DNA of 9,877 bases, from assembly GCA_016649925.1 (NCBI GenBank), contig JAENWO010000069.1, forward strand, positions 1-9,877, given 5' to 3'. Positions 1-6,986 of this stretch are shown in pieces. Source of the DNA: Actinomycetales bacterium (GTDB lineage: Bacteria; Actinomycetota; Actinomycetes; Actinomycetales; Beutenbergiaceae). How positions within the stretch are numbered: the first letter of the stretch is position 1; each line of letters starts with the position of its first letter. The notes below the pieces were generated by a model. That model was not told the DNA's origin. It worked only from the letters and a program-made list of their open reading frames with translations, and made no database searches. Position numbers and translations under genes: made by a program.

Positions 1-62
1 CGGGCTTCGGCGACAGCCCGTCCTCGTGCGACACGTTCGCCGTCGAGGGCAGTCCGTTGTAG
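1..62 (+). CDS. C-terminal end of an unrecognised protein (partial)
   Basis: Reading codons from position 3 gives GFGDSPSSCDTFAVEGSPL followed by TAG at 60-62. Support is indirect: 18 of the 19 codons end in G or C in this frame, clearly more than in the other plus-strand frame I compared (codons from position 1), and a strong plus-strand terminator starts about 20 nt after the stop, as expected at a gene end. The gene would converge on the suf operon. The fragment is too short to assign a family or function. The alternative is that it is non-coding sequence that happens to look coding. Confidence 0.45.
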   Translation, partial: GFGDSPSSCDTFAVEGSPL

Positions 63-82
63 GCAGCAGCCAGACCAACGCA

Positions 83-116
83 GAAGGGCCCCCTCGCACG
101 CGAGGGGGTCTTTCTC
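83..116 (+). terminator. Rho-independent terminator of the upstream plus-strand gene
   Basis: A perfect 8-bp stem CCCCCTCG (89-96) / CGAGGGGG (101-108) encloses the 4-nt loop CACG. Allowing G-U pairs, it extends outward to about 83-114. On the plus strand it runs directly into a T-rich stretch (TCTTTCTC, 109-116), so it is best read as the terminator of the gene ending at 62. Read on the minus strand the same stem lies about 30 nt past the sufT stop, but is followed there by a poorer U tract (CCCTTCTGC). It may therefore also slow or end suf operon transcripts, less certainly. Confidence 0.75.
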
Positions 117-146
117 GTCAGGTCGGCTCGGACGTTGAGCCTCGGT

Positions 147-482
147 TCAGACGTTGAAGCCGAGGGCGCGCAGCTGCTGGCGGCCGTCCTCGGTGATCTT
201 GTCCGGGCCCCACGGCGGCATCCACACCCAGTTGATGCGCAGCCCGCCCGTGATGCCCTCGAGGGCCTGGTTGACCTGGTCCTCGATGACGTCGGTGAGC
301 GGGCAGGCGGCGGAGGTCAGGGTCATGTCGATGATCGCGTGGTTGTTCTGGTCCACGCTCACCCCGTAGACGAGTCCGAGGTCCACGACGTTGATCCCGA
401 GCTCGGGGTCGATCACGTCGCGCATCGCTTCCTCGACATCGGCTGCCGTGGGGACGGCGGCGCTGACAGCGTCAATGGTCAT
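147..482 (-). CDS. sufT: SufT / MIP18 (DUF59) family Fe-S cluster assembly factor
   Basis: This 111-residue protein consists of a single MIP18/DUF59 domain, the usual size of stand-alone bacterial members. Visible family marks are DPELGINVVDLGLVY at residues 25-39, TSAACP at 56-61 with the conserved Cys60, and PPWGPDKIT at 89-97. Members of this family act as accessory factors in maturation of Fe-S proteins in the cytosol. The conserved cysteine is thought to take part in cluster or metal handling. It is the last gene of the suf operon, 9 nt after the sufU stop. The AGGAG of its ribosome binding site overlaps that stop codon (TAGGAGACCCGC before the ATG), which supports this start and translational coupling. 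The family is certain. The detailed role, transfer rather than assembly, is inferred from relatives. Confidence 0.93.
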   Translation of the reverse strand: MTIDAVSAAVPTAADVEEAMRDVIDPELGINVVDLGLVYGVSVDQNNHAIIDMTLTSAACPLTDVIEDQVNQALEGITGGLRINWVWMPPWGPDKITEDGRQQLRALGFNV

Positions 483-491
483 GCGGGTCTC

Positions 492-983
492 CTAGGAGCT
501 CGAGGAACCGGCGGTTTCCGGGTCCGTGGTGAGTGCGTGGACAAGAGCGTCCCGCAGGGCCATCCAGCCGAGCAGTGCGCACTTGATGCGGGCGGGGTAC
601 CTGGCCACCCCGACGAACGCACCGGCGTCGTCGAGCAGGTCCTCCTGCTCAGGGGTGAGCGGGACACCGCGATGGTTCATCATCGCGCGGAACGTCTCGG
701 TCAGCTCATCGGCGCGGGCCACGTTCGCACCGCAGACCAGGTCGGAGAGCACCGAGATCGAGGCCTGGGAGATGGAGCACCCGACCCCTTCCCAGCTGAC
801 CCGCTCGATGACGGGCGCCGCCGTGCCGTCGGCGAGATGGACGCGCAGGCGCACCTCGTCACCACAGGTCGGGTTGACCTGGAAGGACTCCCCCGCCGCG
901 CCGTCGAGCAGGCCGTAGCCGTGCTTCTCCCGGGCGTGGTCCAGGATCACCTGCTGATAGAGCTGCTCCATCGCGTCAGCCAT
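492..983 (-). CDS. sufU: SufU, zinc-dependent sulfurtransferase / scaffold-like protein
   Basis: This 163-residue SufU-type protein accepts persulfide sulfur from SufS and hands it to the SufBCD complex in the cytosol. The zinc-site ligands characteristic of Gram-positive SufU are all visible by motif: Cys40 and Asp42 in NPTCGDEV, Cys69 in GVGCSIS, and Cys135 in ARIKCALLGW. The long stretch between Cys69 and Cys135 fits the insertion that separates SufU from IscU. The C-terminus is a short Ser-rich tail. The ATG overlaps the sufS stop by 8 nt (ATGGCTGA) and is preceded at 5 nt by GGAGGG, so the start is well supported. No sufE or sufA gene is present in the window, consistent with SufU being the sulfur relay here. 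Confidence 0.96.
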   Translation of the reverse strand: MADAMEQLYQQVILDHAREKHGYGLLDGAAGESFQVNPTCGDEVRLRVHLADGTAAPVIERVSWEGVGCSISQASISVLSDLVCGANVARADELTETFRAMMNHRGVPLTPEQEDLLDDAGAFVGVARYPARIKCALLGWMALRDALVHALTTDPETAGSSSS

Positions 984-2280
984 GTGTGCCCTCCAGTCCG
1001 AAGAACGAGCGCACCTGAGACAACCGCTCGAGGAAGGCGTCTATTTCCTCGAGGGTGGTGTAGACACCCGCCGAGGCGCGAGCCGAAGACTGCGCCCCGA
1101 GGCGGCGGTGCAGCGGCTGCGCGCAGTGGTGGCCCACGCGCACAGCGATGCCGCCGTCGTCGAGAACCTGGCCCACGTCGTGCGGGTGCACGCCGTCGAC
1201 GACGAAGGACACCGTGGCGAGGCGGTCGGACGGATCCGTCGGGCCGAGGACGCGGACGCCGTCGACCCCGGCGATGCCGGTCAGCAGGTGAACGGCCAGC
1301 TCCGACTCGTGCGCGGCGAGGGCACCCATGCCGAGCTCGCCGAGATAGGAGACGGCGGCGTGCAGCCCGACCGTCTGCGCGACCATCTGGGTGCCCGCCT
1401 CGAACCGCTGCGGCGGCGCCAGGTAGGTGGTCTCCTCCATCGTGACGACCTGGACCATCGAACCGCCGGTGAGGAACGGCGGCATCGCCGCCAGCAGCTC
1501 ACGCCGGCCGTAGAGCGCACCGATGCCGGTGGGCCCGAGCATCTTGTGGCCGGAGAAGACGGCGAAGTCGACGTCGAGGGCGTGCAGGTCCAGCGGCAGG
1601 TGGGGCGCGGACTGGCACGCATCGAGCACGACGACCGCGCCCACAGCGTGGGCCGCCGCCACGATCGGGGCGACCGGTGAGATCGCCCCGGTGACGTTGG
1701 AGGCGTGCGTGAACGCGACGACCTTGGTGGCGGACGTGATGACGGACAGGGTCTCGAGGTCGAGCCGGCCCTCGTCGGTGACCCCGAGCCAGCGCAGGGT
1801 CGCCCCGGTGCGGGCGCACAGCTCCTGCCACGGCACGAGGTTCGCGTGGTGCTCGGCCTCGGTGACGACGATCTCGTCCCCGGGACCGACGCGGAAGCGC
1901 TCGGCCGCAGCGCCGCCGCGTCCGAGGGAGGCGTTGGACATCGCGTACGCCACGAGGTTGATGCCTTCGGTGGCGTTCTTCGTCCAGACGATCTCCTCCG
2001 TATCGACGCCCACGAACGCCGCGACCGCTGCCCGGGCCCCCTCGTACGCCTCGGTGGCCTCCTCGGCGAGCTGGTGCGCACCCCGGTGCACGGCGGCGTT
2101 GCGGCGCCGGTAGAAGTCCTGCTCCGCGTCGATGACGCACTCCGGCTTCTGGGAGGTCGCCGCGGTGTCCAGGTAGACGAGCGGGCGACCCTGGCGCACC
2201 GTGCGGGCGAGCAGCGGGAAATCCGCCCTGATCGCCGCCAGCTCGGCGGCGGTCGGGATCAGGTTCTGCGTGGTGGTCAT
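976..2280 (-). CDS. sufS: SufS, type II cysteine desulfurase (PLP-dependent)
   Basis: This 434-residue class V aminotransferase-fold enzyme converts L-cysteine to L-alanine and leaves a persulfide on its active-site cysteine. Motifs in order: YLDTAATSQKP at 36-46; EAEHHANLVPW at 141-151, with a His expected to stack on PLP; LDACQSAPH at 219-227, with Asp220 and Gln223 for the cofactor; SGHKMLGPTGIG at 243-254, with Lys246 as the predicted PLP lysine; RVGHHCAQPL at 381-390, with Cys386 as the predicted persulfide cysteine; and SARASAGVYTT at 399-409, with Arg401 as the likely substrate-carboxylate arginine. Length is slightly above the roughly 410 residues usual for the family. The start lies 22 nt after the sufC stop, with GAGG about 5 nt before the ATG. 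The pairing with SufU identifies it as SufS rather than IscS or CsdA. Confidence 0.97.
   Translation of the reverse strand: MTTTQNLIPTAAELAAIRADFPLLARTVRQGRPLVYLDTAATSQKPECVIDAEQDFYRRRNAAVHRGAHQLAEEATEAYEGARAAVAAFVGVDTEEIVWTKNATEGINLVAYAMSNASLGRGGAAAERFRVGPGDEIVVTEAEHHANLVPWQELCARTGATLRWLGVTDEGRLDLETLSVITSATKVVAFTHASNVTGAISPVAPIVAAAHAVGAVVVLDACQSAPHLPLDLHALDVDFAVFSGHKMLGPTGIGALYGRRELLAAMPPFLTGGSMVQVVTMEETTYLAPPQRFEAGTQMVAQTVGLHAAVSYLGELGMGALAAHESELAVHLLTGIAGVDGVRVLGPTDPSDRLATVSFVVDGVHPHDVGQVLDDGGIAVRVGHHCAQPLHRRLGAQSSARASAGVYTTLEEIDAFLERLSQVRSFFGLEGTHG
989..994 (-). promoter_or_regulatory. Ribosome binding site of sufU
   Basis: GGAGGG on the minus strand, 5 nt before the sufU ATG and inside the sufS coding end. 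It fixes the sufU start despite the 8-nt overlap with sufS. Confidence 0.75.
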
Positions 2281-2302
2281 CGAACCTCGACGTGTCTCGG
2301 GC

Positions 2303-3061
2303 TCAGACGCTCGGGGCGAGGAAGCGGTCGTAACCCTCGGCCTCGAGGCGCTCGGCGAGCTCCGGGCCGCCCTGCTCGGCGATGCGTCCGTCGACGAAGA
2401 CGTGCACGAAGTCGGGGGTGATGTAGTTGAGGATCCGGGTGTAGTGGGTGATCAGCAGCACACCGATGTCGGTAGTGTCCTTGACGCGGTTCACGCCCTC
2501 CGAGACGACGCGCAGGGCGTCGACGTCCAGGCCGGAGTCGGTCTCGTCGAGGATGGCGAACTTCGGCGACAGGAGCTCCATCTGGAGGATCTCGTGGCGC
2601 TTCTTCTCACCACCGGAGAAGCCCTCGTTGACGTTGCGCTCGGCGAACACCGGGTCCATGCGAAGCTTCTCCATCGCGGTACGCATGTCGCCCACCCACT
2701 GACGCAGGGCCGGGGCCTTGCCGTCGATGGCGGTCTTCGCGGTGCGCAGGAAGTTGGAGACGCTCACGCCCGGGACCTCGACCGGGTACTGCATGGCGAG
2801 GAAGATGCCGGCGCGGGCCCGCTCGTCCACCTTCATCGCCCGGACGTCCTCGCCGTCGAGCAGCACCTCACCGCTGGTCACCTGGTACTTGGGGTGCCCT
2901 GCGATGGAGTAGGCAAGCGTGGACTTGCCGGAGCCGTTGGGGCCCATGATGGCGTGGATCTCGCCGGACCTCACGGTGAGGTCGACGCCGCGCAGGATCT
3001 GCTTGAGCCCCTCCGCGGTCTCGACGCTGACGTGCAGGTCCTTGATCTCAAGGGTCGACAT
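2303..3061 (-). CDS. sufC: SufC, ABC-type ATPase of the SufBCD scaffold
   Basis: This 252-residue soluble ABC ATPase binds SufB and SufD and powers the conformational change needed to build the cluster. It is not a transporter component. Visible motifs: Walker A GPNGSGKST at residues 40-48 (Lys46), Q-loop Gln91, ABC signature FSGGEKKR at 148-155, Walker B with catalytic Glu at FAILDETDSGLDVD (168-181, Glu173), and switch His206 in LITHYTR. ETDSGLD and SGGEKKR are typical of SufC. The frame stays open upstream to 3133, overlapping the ferredoxin gene, but the start at 3061 (MSTLEIKDLHV) matches the family N-terminus. It has a purine-rich though weak ribosome binding site (AAAGAGAGAG). The gap from the ferredoxin gene is 22 nt. 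Confidence 0.97.
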   Translation of the reverse strand: MSTLEIKDLHVSVETAEGLKQILRGVDLTVRSGEIHAIMGPNGSGKSTLAYSIAGHPKYQVTSGEVLLDGEDVRAMKVDERARAGIFLAMQYPVEVPGVSVSNFLRTAKTAIDGKAPALRQWVGDMRTAMEKLRMDPVFAERNVNEGFSGGEKKRHEILQMELLSPKFAILDETDSGLDVDALRVVSEGVNRVKDTTDIGVLLITHYTRILNYITPDFVHVFVDGRIAEQGGPELAERLEAEGYDRFLAPSV

Positions 3062-3083
3062 CTGTTCTCTCTCTTTCGGACGT

Positions 3084-3431
3084 TCAGACGATGTGGGCAA
3101 GCGGGTTGTCGACGTCCACCAGGACGTCGTCACCCTGATAGCTCACCGGGTAGACCGGGACGGGGCGGGTGGCCGGCAGGCTCAGGGGCGCACCGGTGCG
3201 CAGGTCGAAGGTCGAGCCGTGCAACCAGCACTCGAGGGTGAGCCCGTCGACCTCACCCTCGGAGAGGGAAACCTGGCCGTGGGAGCACACGTCGCTCAGG
3301 GCGTAGAACTTCCCGTCCTCGGCGTGCACCAGGGCCACCTCGACCATGGTGCCGTCCGCGGAGTCGAGCTCGAGGCGGAGCGTCTCGCCCACCTCGAGGT
3401 CGCCGCGGCCGGCCACCAGCTGCGCGGTCAC
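3084..3431 (-). CDS. Rieske-type [2Fe-2S] ferredoxin of the suf operon
   Basis: This 115-residue small Rieske protein has the two cluster-binding boxes Cys49-x-His51 (CSHGQVSL) and Cys68-x2-His71 (CWLHGSTFD). That is the ligand set of a non-heme oxygenase-type ferredoxin. There is no signal peptide or membrane segment, so it should be cytosolic. It starts with GTG whose GTGA overlaps the sufD stop, indicating translational coupling, and has only a weak ribosome binding site. No oxygenase gene is nearby. Genes like this are commonly annotated as a ferredoxin subunit of a ring-hydroxylating dioxygenase, but the location inside suf argues for a role in cluster assembly. An electron donor to the SufBCD scaffold or to cluster reduction is my inference only. 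Confidence 0.93.
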   Translation of the reverse strand: MTAQLVAGRGDLEVGETLRLELDSADGTMVEVALVHAEDGKFYALSDVCSHGQVSLSEGEVDGLTLECWLHGSTFDLRTGAPLSLPATRPVPVYPVSYQGDDVLVDVDNPLAHIV

Positions 3432-4711
3432 TCCGGAACGTCGCTCTCGATGGCGTGGATCAGCTCCCGCTCGTCGATCTCGTCGACGCCGATGAGCTCT
3501 CCCATCACGATGTTCAGCTCCTCGTCGATCGCGGCGATCAGGCGCTCCTGCACGGAGGGGACACCGATCTTGGCGATCATCTCCGCGAAGAAGCCGCGCA
3601 CCACGAGCCGGCGGGCGGCCGCCTCGGGGATGCCGCGCGAGCGTAGGTAGAACAGCTGCTCGTCGTCGAAGCGACCGGTCGCGGAGGCGTGCCCGGCACC
3701 CTTGATCTCACCGGTCTCGATCTCCAGGTTCGGGACCGAGTCGGCGCGGGCGCCGTCCGTGAGCACGAGGTTGCGGTTGAGCTCGTAGGTGTCGGTGCCC
3801 TCGGCCTCCTTGCGGATGAGCACGTCACCGACCCAGACGCTGTGCGCGCCCTCGCCCTGGAGAGCGCCCTTGTAGGTCACGCGCGAGATGCACTTCTCGA
3901 CGGCGTGGTCCACGAAAAGGCGGTGCTCCTGGTGCTGACCGGCGTCGGTGAAGAACAGGCCGTTCATCTCCACCTCGGCGCCGGGGCCGGTGAACGCTGC
4001 CTCCGGGGTGAGCCGGACGACGTCCCCACCGAGGGTGATGACGACGTGCTTGAGGGTGGCGTCGCGGCCCAGCAGGGAACGGTGGCTCGAGGCGTGCACG
4101 GCTCCGGCGTCCCAGTCCTGCACGGAGACGACGCGCAGGTGTGCACCGTCGCGGACGATGATCTCGACCGTCTGGGCGAGCTCGGCGACCCCGACATGGT
4201 CGAGGATCACCACGGACTCGCTCATCTGCTCGGCGATGATGACGATGTGCTGGGCGGCCGCACCGGCGCCGGCCGTGCCACGTACCCGCACCGTCGTCTC
4301 CTTGGTGGAGACGTGGTTCGCGGGCACTGTGAGGACGAGGGCCTCGCCGAAGGACTCCCATGCTGCGGCCGCGATGCGGTCCGATGGCGCGCCGACCGCG
4401 CCGAGGCGCGGGTCGTCGTGCCCCACGCGCTCGACGGCGACGGCCTCGTCCGCGTCGATCTCCAGCTCGGGGGCGGTACCGGTGAGCACACCCGCGAACA
4501 GCCCCTGCAACCGGTTGACCGGGGAGAAGCGCCACTCCTCCTCGCGGCCGGTGGGCAGCGGGAAGTCGGTCAGCGCGAAGGACGTCGGGCGGTCCGCACG
4601 CGAGGCGTTCGGAACCTCCGCGGGCCCGTGCGAGTGCGCCCCGTCGGCGACGGCCCGGGAGTGGTCCGTGCTCAGGTCGGATGCGGTGGTGTCAGTTGTG
4701 GTGGTCGGCAT
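3428..4711 (-). CDS. sufD: SufD, Fe-S scaffold subunit
   Basis: This 427-residue SufBD-family protein partners with SufB and SufC in the SufBC2D scaffold. The core begins at about residue 43 (SFALTDFPLPTGREEEWRFSP). The beta-helix domain occupies roughly residues 140-350 and ends in the family stretch GEIKGAGHASATGRFDDEQLFYL. His341 there corresponds by motif to the functionally important His360 of E. coli SufD. The C-terminal helical SufC-binding segment covers residues 350-420. The first 40 or so residues are a low-complexity Thr/Ser/His/Ala tail, expected to be disordered. The ATG overlaps the sufB stop by one base (TGATG), with GGAAGGGG about 10 nt upstream. The Cys of the SufB active motif is missing, as expected for SufD. 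Confidence 0.96.
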   Translation of the reverse strand: MPTTTTDTTASDLSTDHSRAVADGAHSHGPAEVPNASRADRPTSFALTDFPLPTGREEEWRFSPVNRLQGLFAGVLTGTAPELEIDADEAVAVERVGHDDPRLGAVGAPSDRIAAAAWESFGEALVLTVPANHVSTKETTVRVRGTAGAGAAAQHIVIIAEQMSESVVILDHVGVAELAQTVEIIVRDGAHLRVVSVQDWDAGAVHASSHRSLLGRDATLKHVVITLGGDVVRLTPEAAFTGPGAEVEMNGLFFTDAGQHQEHRLFVDHAVEKCISRVTYKGALQGEGAHSVWVGDVLIRKEAEGTDTYELNRNLVLTDGARADSVPNLEIETGEIKGAGHASATGRFDDEQLFYLRSRGIPEAAARRLVVRGFFAEMIAKIGVPSVQERLIAAIDEELNIVMGELIGVDEIDERELIHAIESDVPE

Positions 4712-6177
4712 CAGCCGACGGCCCCTTCCATCTGCAGTTCAATGAGTCGGTTGAGCTCAAGCGCGTACTCCATCGGCAGCTCGCGGGCGATCGGCTCGAT
4801 GAAGCCGCGCACGATCATCGCCATGGCCTCGGTCTCCGCGATGCCACGCGACATGAGGTAGAACAGCTGCTCCGCGCTCACTTTGGACACGGTGGCCTCG
4901 TGGCCCATCTCGACGTCGTCCTCGCGGACGTCGACGTACGGGTAGGTGTCCGAGCGGGAGATCGTGTCCACGAGCAGCGCGTCGCACAGCACGTTGGACT
5001 TGGACCCCTCGGCTCCGTCGAGCACCTGGACGAGCCCGCGGTAGGACGAGCGACCGCCACCCCGGGCGACGGACTTGGACACGATGGAGGACGAGGTGTG
5101 CGGCGCCATGTGGACCATCTTCGAGCCGGTGTCCTGGTGCTGGCCCTCGCCGGCGAAGGCGATCGACAGCGTCTCGCCGCGAGCGTGCTCACCCATCAGG
5201 TAGACGGCCGGGTACTTCATCGTGACCTTGGAGCCGATGTTGCCGTCGATCCACTCCATGGTGGCACCCTCGGCGGCGGTGGCCCGCTTCGTGACGAGGT
5301 TGTACACGTTGTTCGACCAGTTCTGGATCGTCGTGTAGCGGACTCGCGCATTCTTCTTGACGACGATCTCCACGACGGCGGAGTGCAGGGAGTCCGAGGA
5401 GTAGATCGGCGCGGTGCAGCCCTCGACGTAGTGCACGTAGGAGCCCTCGTCGGCGATGATCAGCGTCCGCTCGAACTGGCCCATGTTCTCGGTGTTGATC
5501 CGGAAGTACGCCTGCAGGGGGATCTCCACGTGCACGCCCGGGGGGACGTAGACGAAGGAGCCACCGGACCAAACGGCCGTGTTCAGCGCCGCGAACTTGT
5601 TGTCACCGGAGGGGATGATCGAGCCGAAGTACTCCTCGAAGATCTCCGGGTGCTCACGCAGGCCGGTGTCGGTGTCCATGAAGATGACACCCTGCTTCTC
5701 CAGCTCGGAGTTGATCTGGTGGTACACCACCTCCGACTCGTACTGGGCGGCCACACCGGCGACGAGGCGCTGCTTCTCCGCCTCCGGGATGCCGAGCCGG
5801 TCATAGGTGTTCTTGATCTCGTCCGGGAGGTCCTCCCAGCTGGTGGCCTGCTTCTCCGTGGAGCGGACGAAGTACTTGATGTTGTCGAAGTGGATGCCGG
5901 ACAGGTCCGCGCCGAACGAGGGCATCGGCTTCTTGTCGAACAGCCGCAGCGCCTTCAGCCGGGTCTTGAGCATCCACTCGGACTCACCCTTGAGGGCCGA
6001 GATGTTCCGGACAACCTCCTCGGACAGACCGCGCCGGGCGTTCGCTCCCGCGTCGTTCCCGTCGTGCCAGCCGTAGTTGTAGTTGCCGATGGAGGCGATC
6101 GCCTCGTCCTGTGTCATCTGCACAGGAGTCGACGGGACGCTGGTCGTGTCGGTAGTGGTCGTCATGAGCGTGTTCAC
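4711..6177 (-). CDS. sufB: SufB, Fe-S scaffold subunit (intein-free)
   Basis: This 488-residue SufB is the subunit on which the nascent cluster is assembled. Diagnostic stretches are NYNYGWHDGNDAG (32-44), IIPSGDNKFAALNTAVWSGG (187-206), VPPGVHVEIPLQAYFRIN (211-228), VEGCTAPIYSSDSLHSA (251-267), GSKSNVLCDALLVD (391-404) and GHEATVSKVSAEQLFYLMSRG (425-445). Cys398 corresponds by motif to the essential Cys405 of E. coli SufB, and Cys254 lies in the conserved VEGC motif. The coding sequence is continuous through sites where mycobacterial SufB carries an intein. The start is ambiguous: GTG at 6177 makes a GTGA overlap with the sufR stop, while ATG at 6165 would give 484 residues. The GGAAGG at about 6181-6186 is closer to ideal spacing for the GTG. 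Confidence 0.97.
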   Translation of the reverse strand: MNTLMTTTTDTTSVPSTPVQMTQDEAIASIGNYNYGWHDGNDAGANARRGLSEEVVRNISALKGESEWMLKTRLKALRLFDKKPMPSFGADLSGIHFDNIKYFVRSTEKQATSWEDLPDEIKNTYDRLGIPEAEKQRLVAGVAAQYESEVVYHQINSELEKQGVIFMDTDTGLREHPEIFEEYFGSIIPSGDNKFAALNTAVWSGGSFVYVPPGVHVEIPLQAYFRINTENMGQFERTLIIADEGSYVHYVEGCTAPIYSSDSLHSAVVEIVVKKNARVRYTTIQNWSNNVYNLVTKRATAAEGATMEWIDGNIGSKVTMKYPAVYLMGEHARGETLSIAFAGEGQHQDTGSKMVHMAPHTSSSIVSKSVARGGGRSSYRGLVQVLDGAEGSKSNVLCDALLVDTISRSDTYPYVDVREDDVEMGHEATVSKVSAEQLFYLMSRGIAETEAMAMIVRGFIEPIARELPMEYALELNRLIELQMEGAVG

Positions 6178-6860
6178 TTTCCTTCCACACGGGTGGGGAT
6201 CGTCACCGGGATATGAGTGGTGCAGACGTGCCCGCCCGCGGCGAGGGTGGACAGTCGTTGGACATGGACGCCGAGCAGGGACGAGAACGCACGCGTCTCG
6301 GCCTCGCAGAGCTGAGGGAAGTTGGTCGCGACCTCCCGCACGGGGCAGTGGCCCTGGCAGAGCTGCACCGCCACGTTACCGCCGACGGGACGTGAGGTGG
6401 CCGCGTAGCCGTCGGCGCCGAGCGCAGCCGCCAGCGCACGGGTCTTCGCCTGCATGTCGTCGCCGGCCGCGGCGATCACGGGGGCGTAGCGCTGCTGGAG
6501 CTCGACGGAGCGCTCCTCGGCGAAGGCCACCACCGCCTGCGGTCCGACGGCGGAGCTGAGGAACCCGAGGGCCTGGAGGGCGATGCGGGCGTAGTTGTCG
6601 GCGAAGTGCGTGTGCGCGGCGGCGGTGGCGATGTAGCGCTTTGCGGGGCGGCCGCGGCCGCGTCGGACCTGCGTGGCGTCGTCCCGGGAGAGGATCTGGC
6701 CCTCGTGCTCCAGGCCCGTGAGGTGGCGCCGGACCGCGGCCGAGGTCAGGTCGAGACGCTCTGCCAGGTTGGCCGCCGTGATGGGCCCGAGCTCGATGAT
6801 GAGGCGAAGCGCCCGCCGCCGGGTGGTCACGTCGACGTCCTCGAGTGGTTCGGCAATCAT
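6174..6860 (-). CDS. sufR: SufR, Fe-S-sensing winged-helix repressor of the suf operon
   Basis: This 228-residue regulator has an N-terminal winged helix-turn-helix (about residues 12-80: RALRLIIELGPITAANLAER, then LTSAAVRRHLTGLEHEGQI and the RGRGRPAKRY wing). Its C-terminal domain holds the cysteines Cys168, Cys172 and Cys185 in LCQGHCPVREVATNFPQLC (CX3CX12C) and Cys213. This is the SufR arrangement, in which three or four cysteines carry a [4Fe-4S] cluster and the holo-protein represses suf transcription. The frame is open to 6923, but the ATG at 6860 has a near-perfect GAGGAGGT site 6 nt upstream and gives the usual N-terminus. As the first gene of the operon it should autoregulate through the CAAC-N6-GTTG site about 93 nt upstream. 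The family call is firm, and cluster binding is inferred from the motif. Confidence 0.95.
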   Translation of the reverse strand: MIAEPLEDVDVTTRRRALRLIIELGPITAANLAERLDLTSAAVRRHLTGLEHEGQILSRDDATQVRRGRGRPAKRYIATAAAHTHFADNYARIALQALGFLSSAVGPQAVVAFAEERSVELQQRYAPVIAAAGDDMQAKTRALAAALGADGYAATSRPVGGNVAVQLCQGHCPVREVATNFPQLCEAETRAFSSLLGVHVQRLSTLAAGGHVCTTHIPVTIPTRVEGK

Positions 6861-6866
6861 GCGCAC

Positions 6867-6874
6867 ACCTCCTC
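6867..6874 (-). promoter_or_regulatory. Strong ribosome binding site of sufR
   Basis: GAGGAGGT on the minus strand, ending 6 nt before the ATG at 6860. It decides the sufR start against the longer open frame reaching 6923 and shows that the suf mRNA has a leader. Confidence 0.85.
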
Positions 6875-6949
6875 GCGGTTCATCCGCACGTCCTGGTTCC
6901 CGGGCCGGGCGCTTGAGTCGCACACCGATTGCGGCAGCTCGCCCGAATT

Positions 6950-6955
6950 AGTCAA
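6950..6955 (-). promoter_or_regulatory. Candidate -35 element of the suf operon
   Basis: TTGACT on the minus strand matches the TTGACA consensus at 5 of 6 positions and overlaps the SufR operator by three bases. I do not see a convincing -10 hexamer 16-19 nt downstream, so the promoter is only half supported. A different element in the same stretch may be used. Confidence 0.35.
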
Positions 6956-6966
6956 CAGTGTCGTTG
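6953..6966. promoter_or_regulatory. Predicted SufR operator, CAAC-N6-GTTG
   Basis: CAACAGTGTCGTTG is a perfect match to the CAAC-N6-GTTG palindrome reported as the SufR binding site in cyanobacteria and for the sufRBDCSU operon of Streptomyces. By eye I found no second copy in the window. It lies 93 nt upstream of the sufR ATG, between the operon it should control and the divergent exporter genes. A TTGACT hexamer on the minus strand (6955-6950) overlaps its promoter-side arm. SufR bound here would therefore block RNA polymerase. Site identity is seen directly, and repression is inferred from the family. Confidence 0.82.
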
Positions 6967-6986
6967 CTCAAATGCTTCCACGCAAG

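Noticed and set aside
131..159. Imperfect direct repeat of GACGTTGA around the sufT stop
   Set aside because: It is two short copies 19 nt apart with no further repeats. Similar short matches near other gene ends are explained by Val-TGA endings and base composition.
135..1445. Long plus-strand open frame opposite sufT, sufU and sufS (436 codons)
   Set aside because: It is antisense to three well-identified genes, Arg/Ala/Gly/Pro-rich and without recognisable domains. Such shadow frames are normal in very GC-rich DNA.
3062..3133. Longer SufC start 24 residues upstream
   Set aside because: The extension overlaps the end of the ferredoxin gene and does not fit the SufC N-terminus, which begins MSTLEIKDL.
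4681..6216. Plus-strand open frame of 511 codons opposite sufB
   Set aside because: It is a shadow of the sufB coding strand, with His/Asp/Val/Leu-rich composition typical of reverse-complement reading and no family motif.
6861..6923. Longer sufR start adding 21 residues
   Set aside because: The ATG at 6860 has an excellent GAGGAGGT at 6 nt, and the extension has no similarity to the SufR family core.
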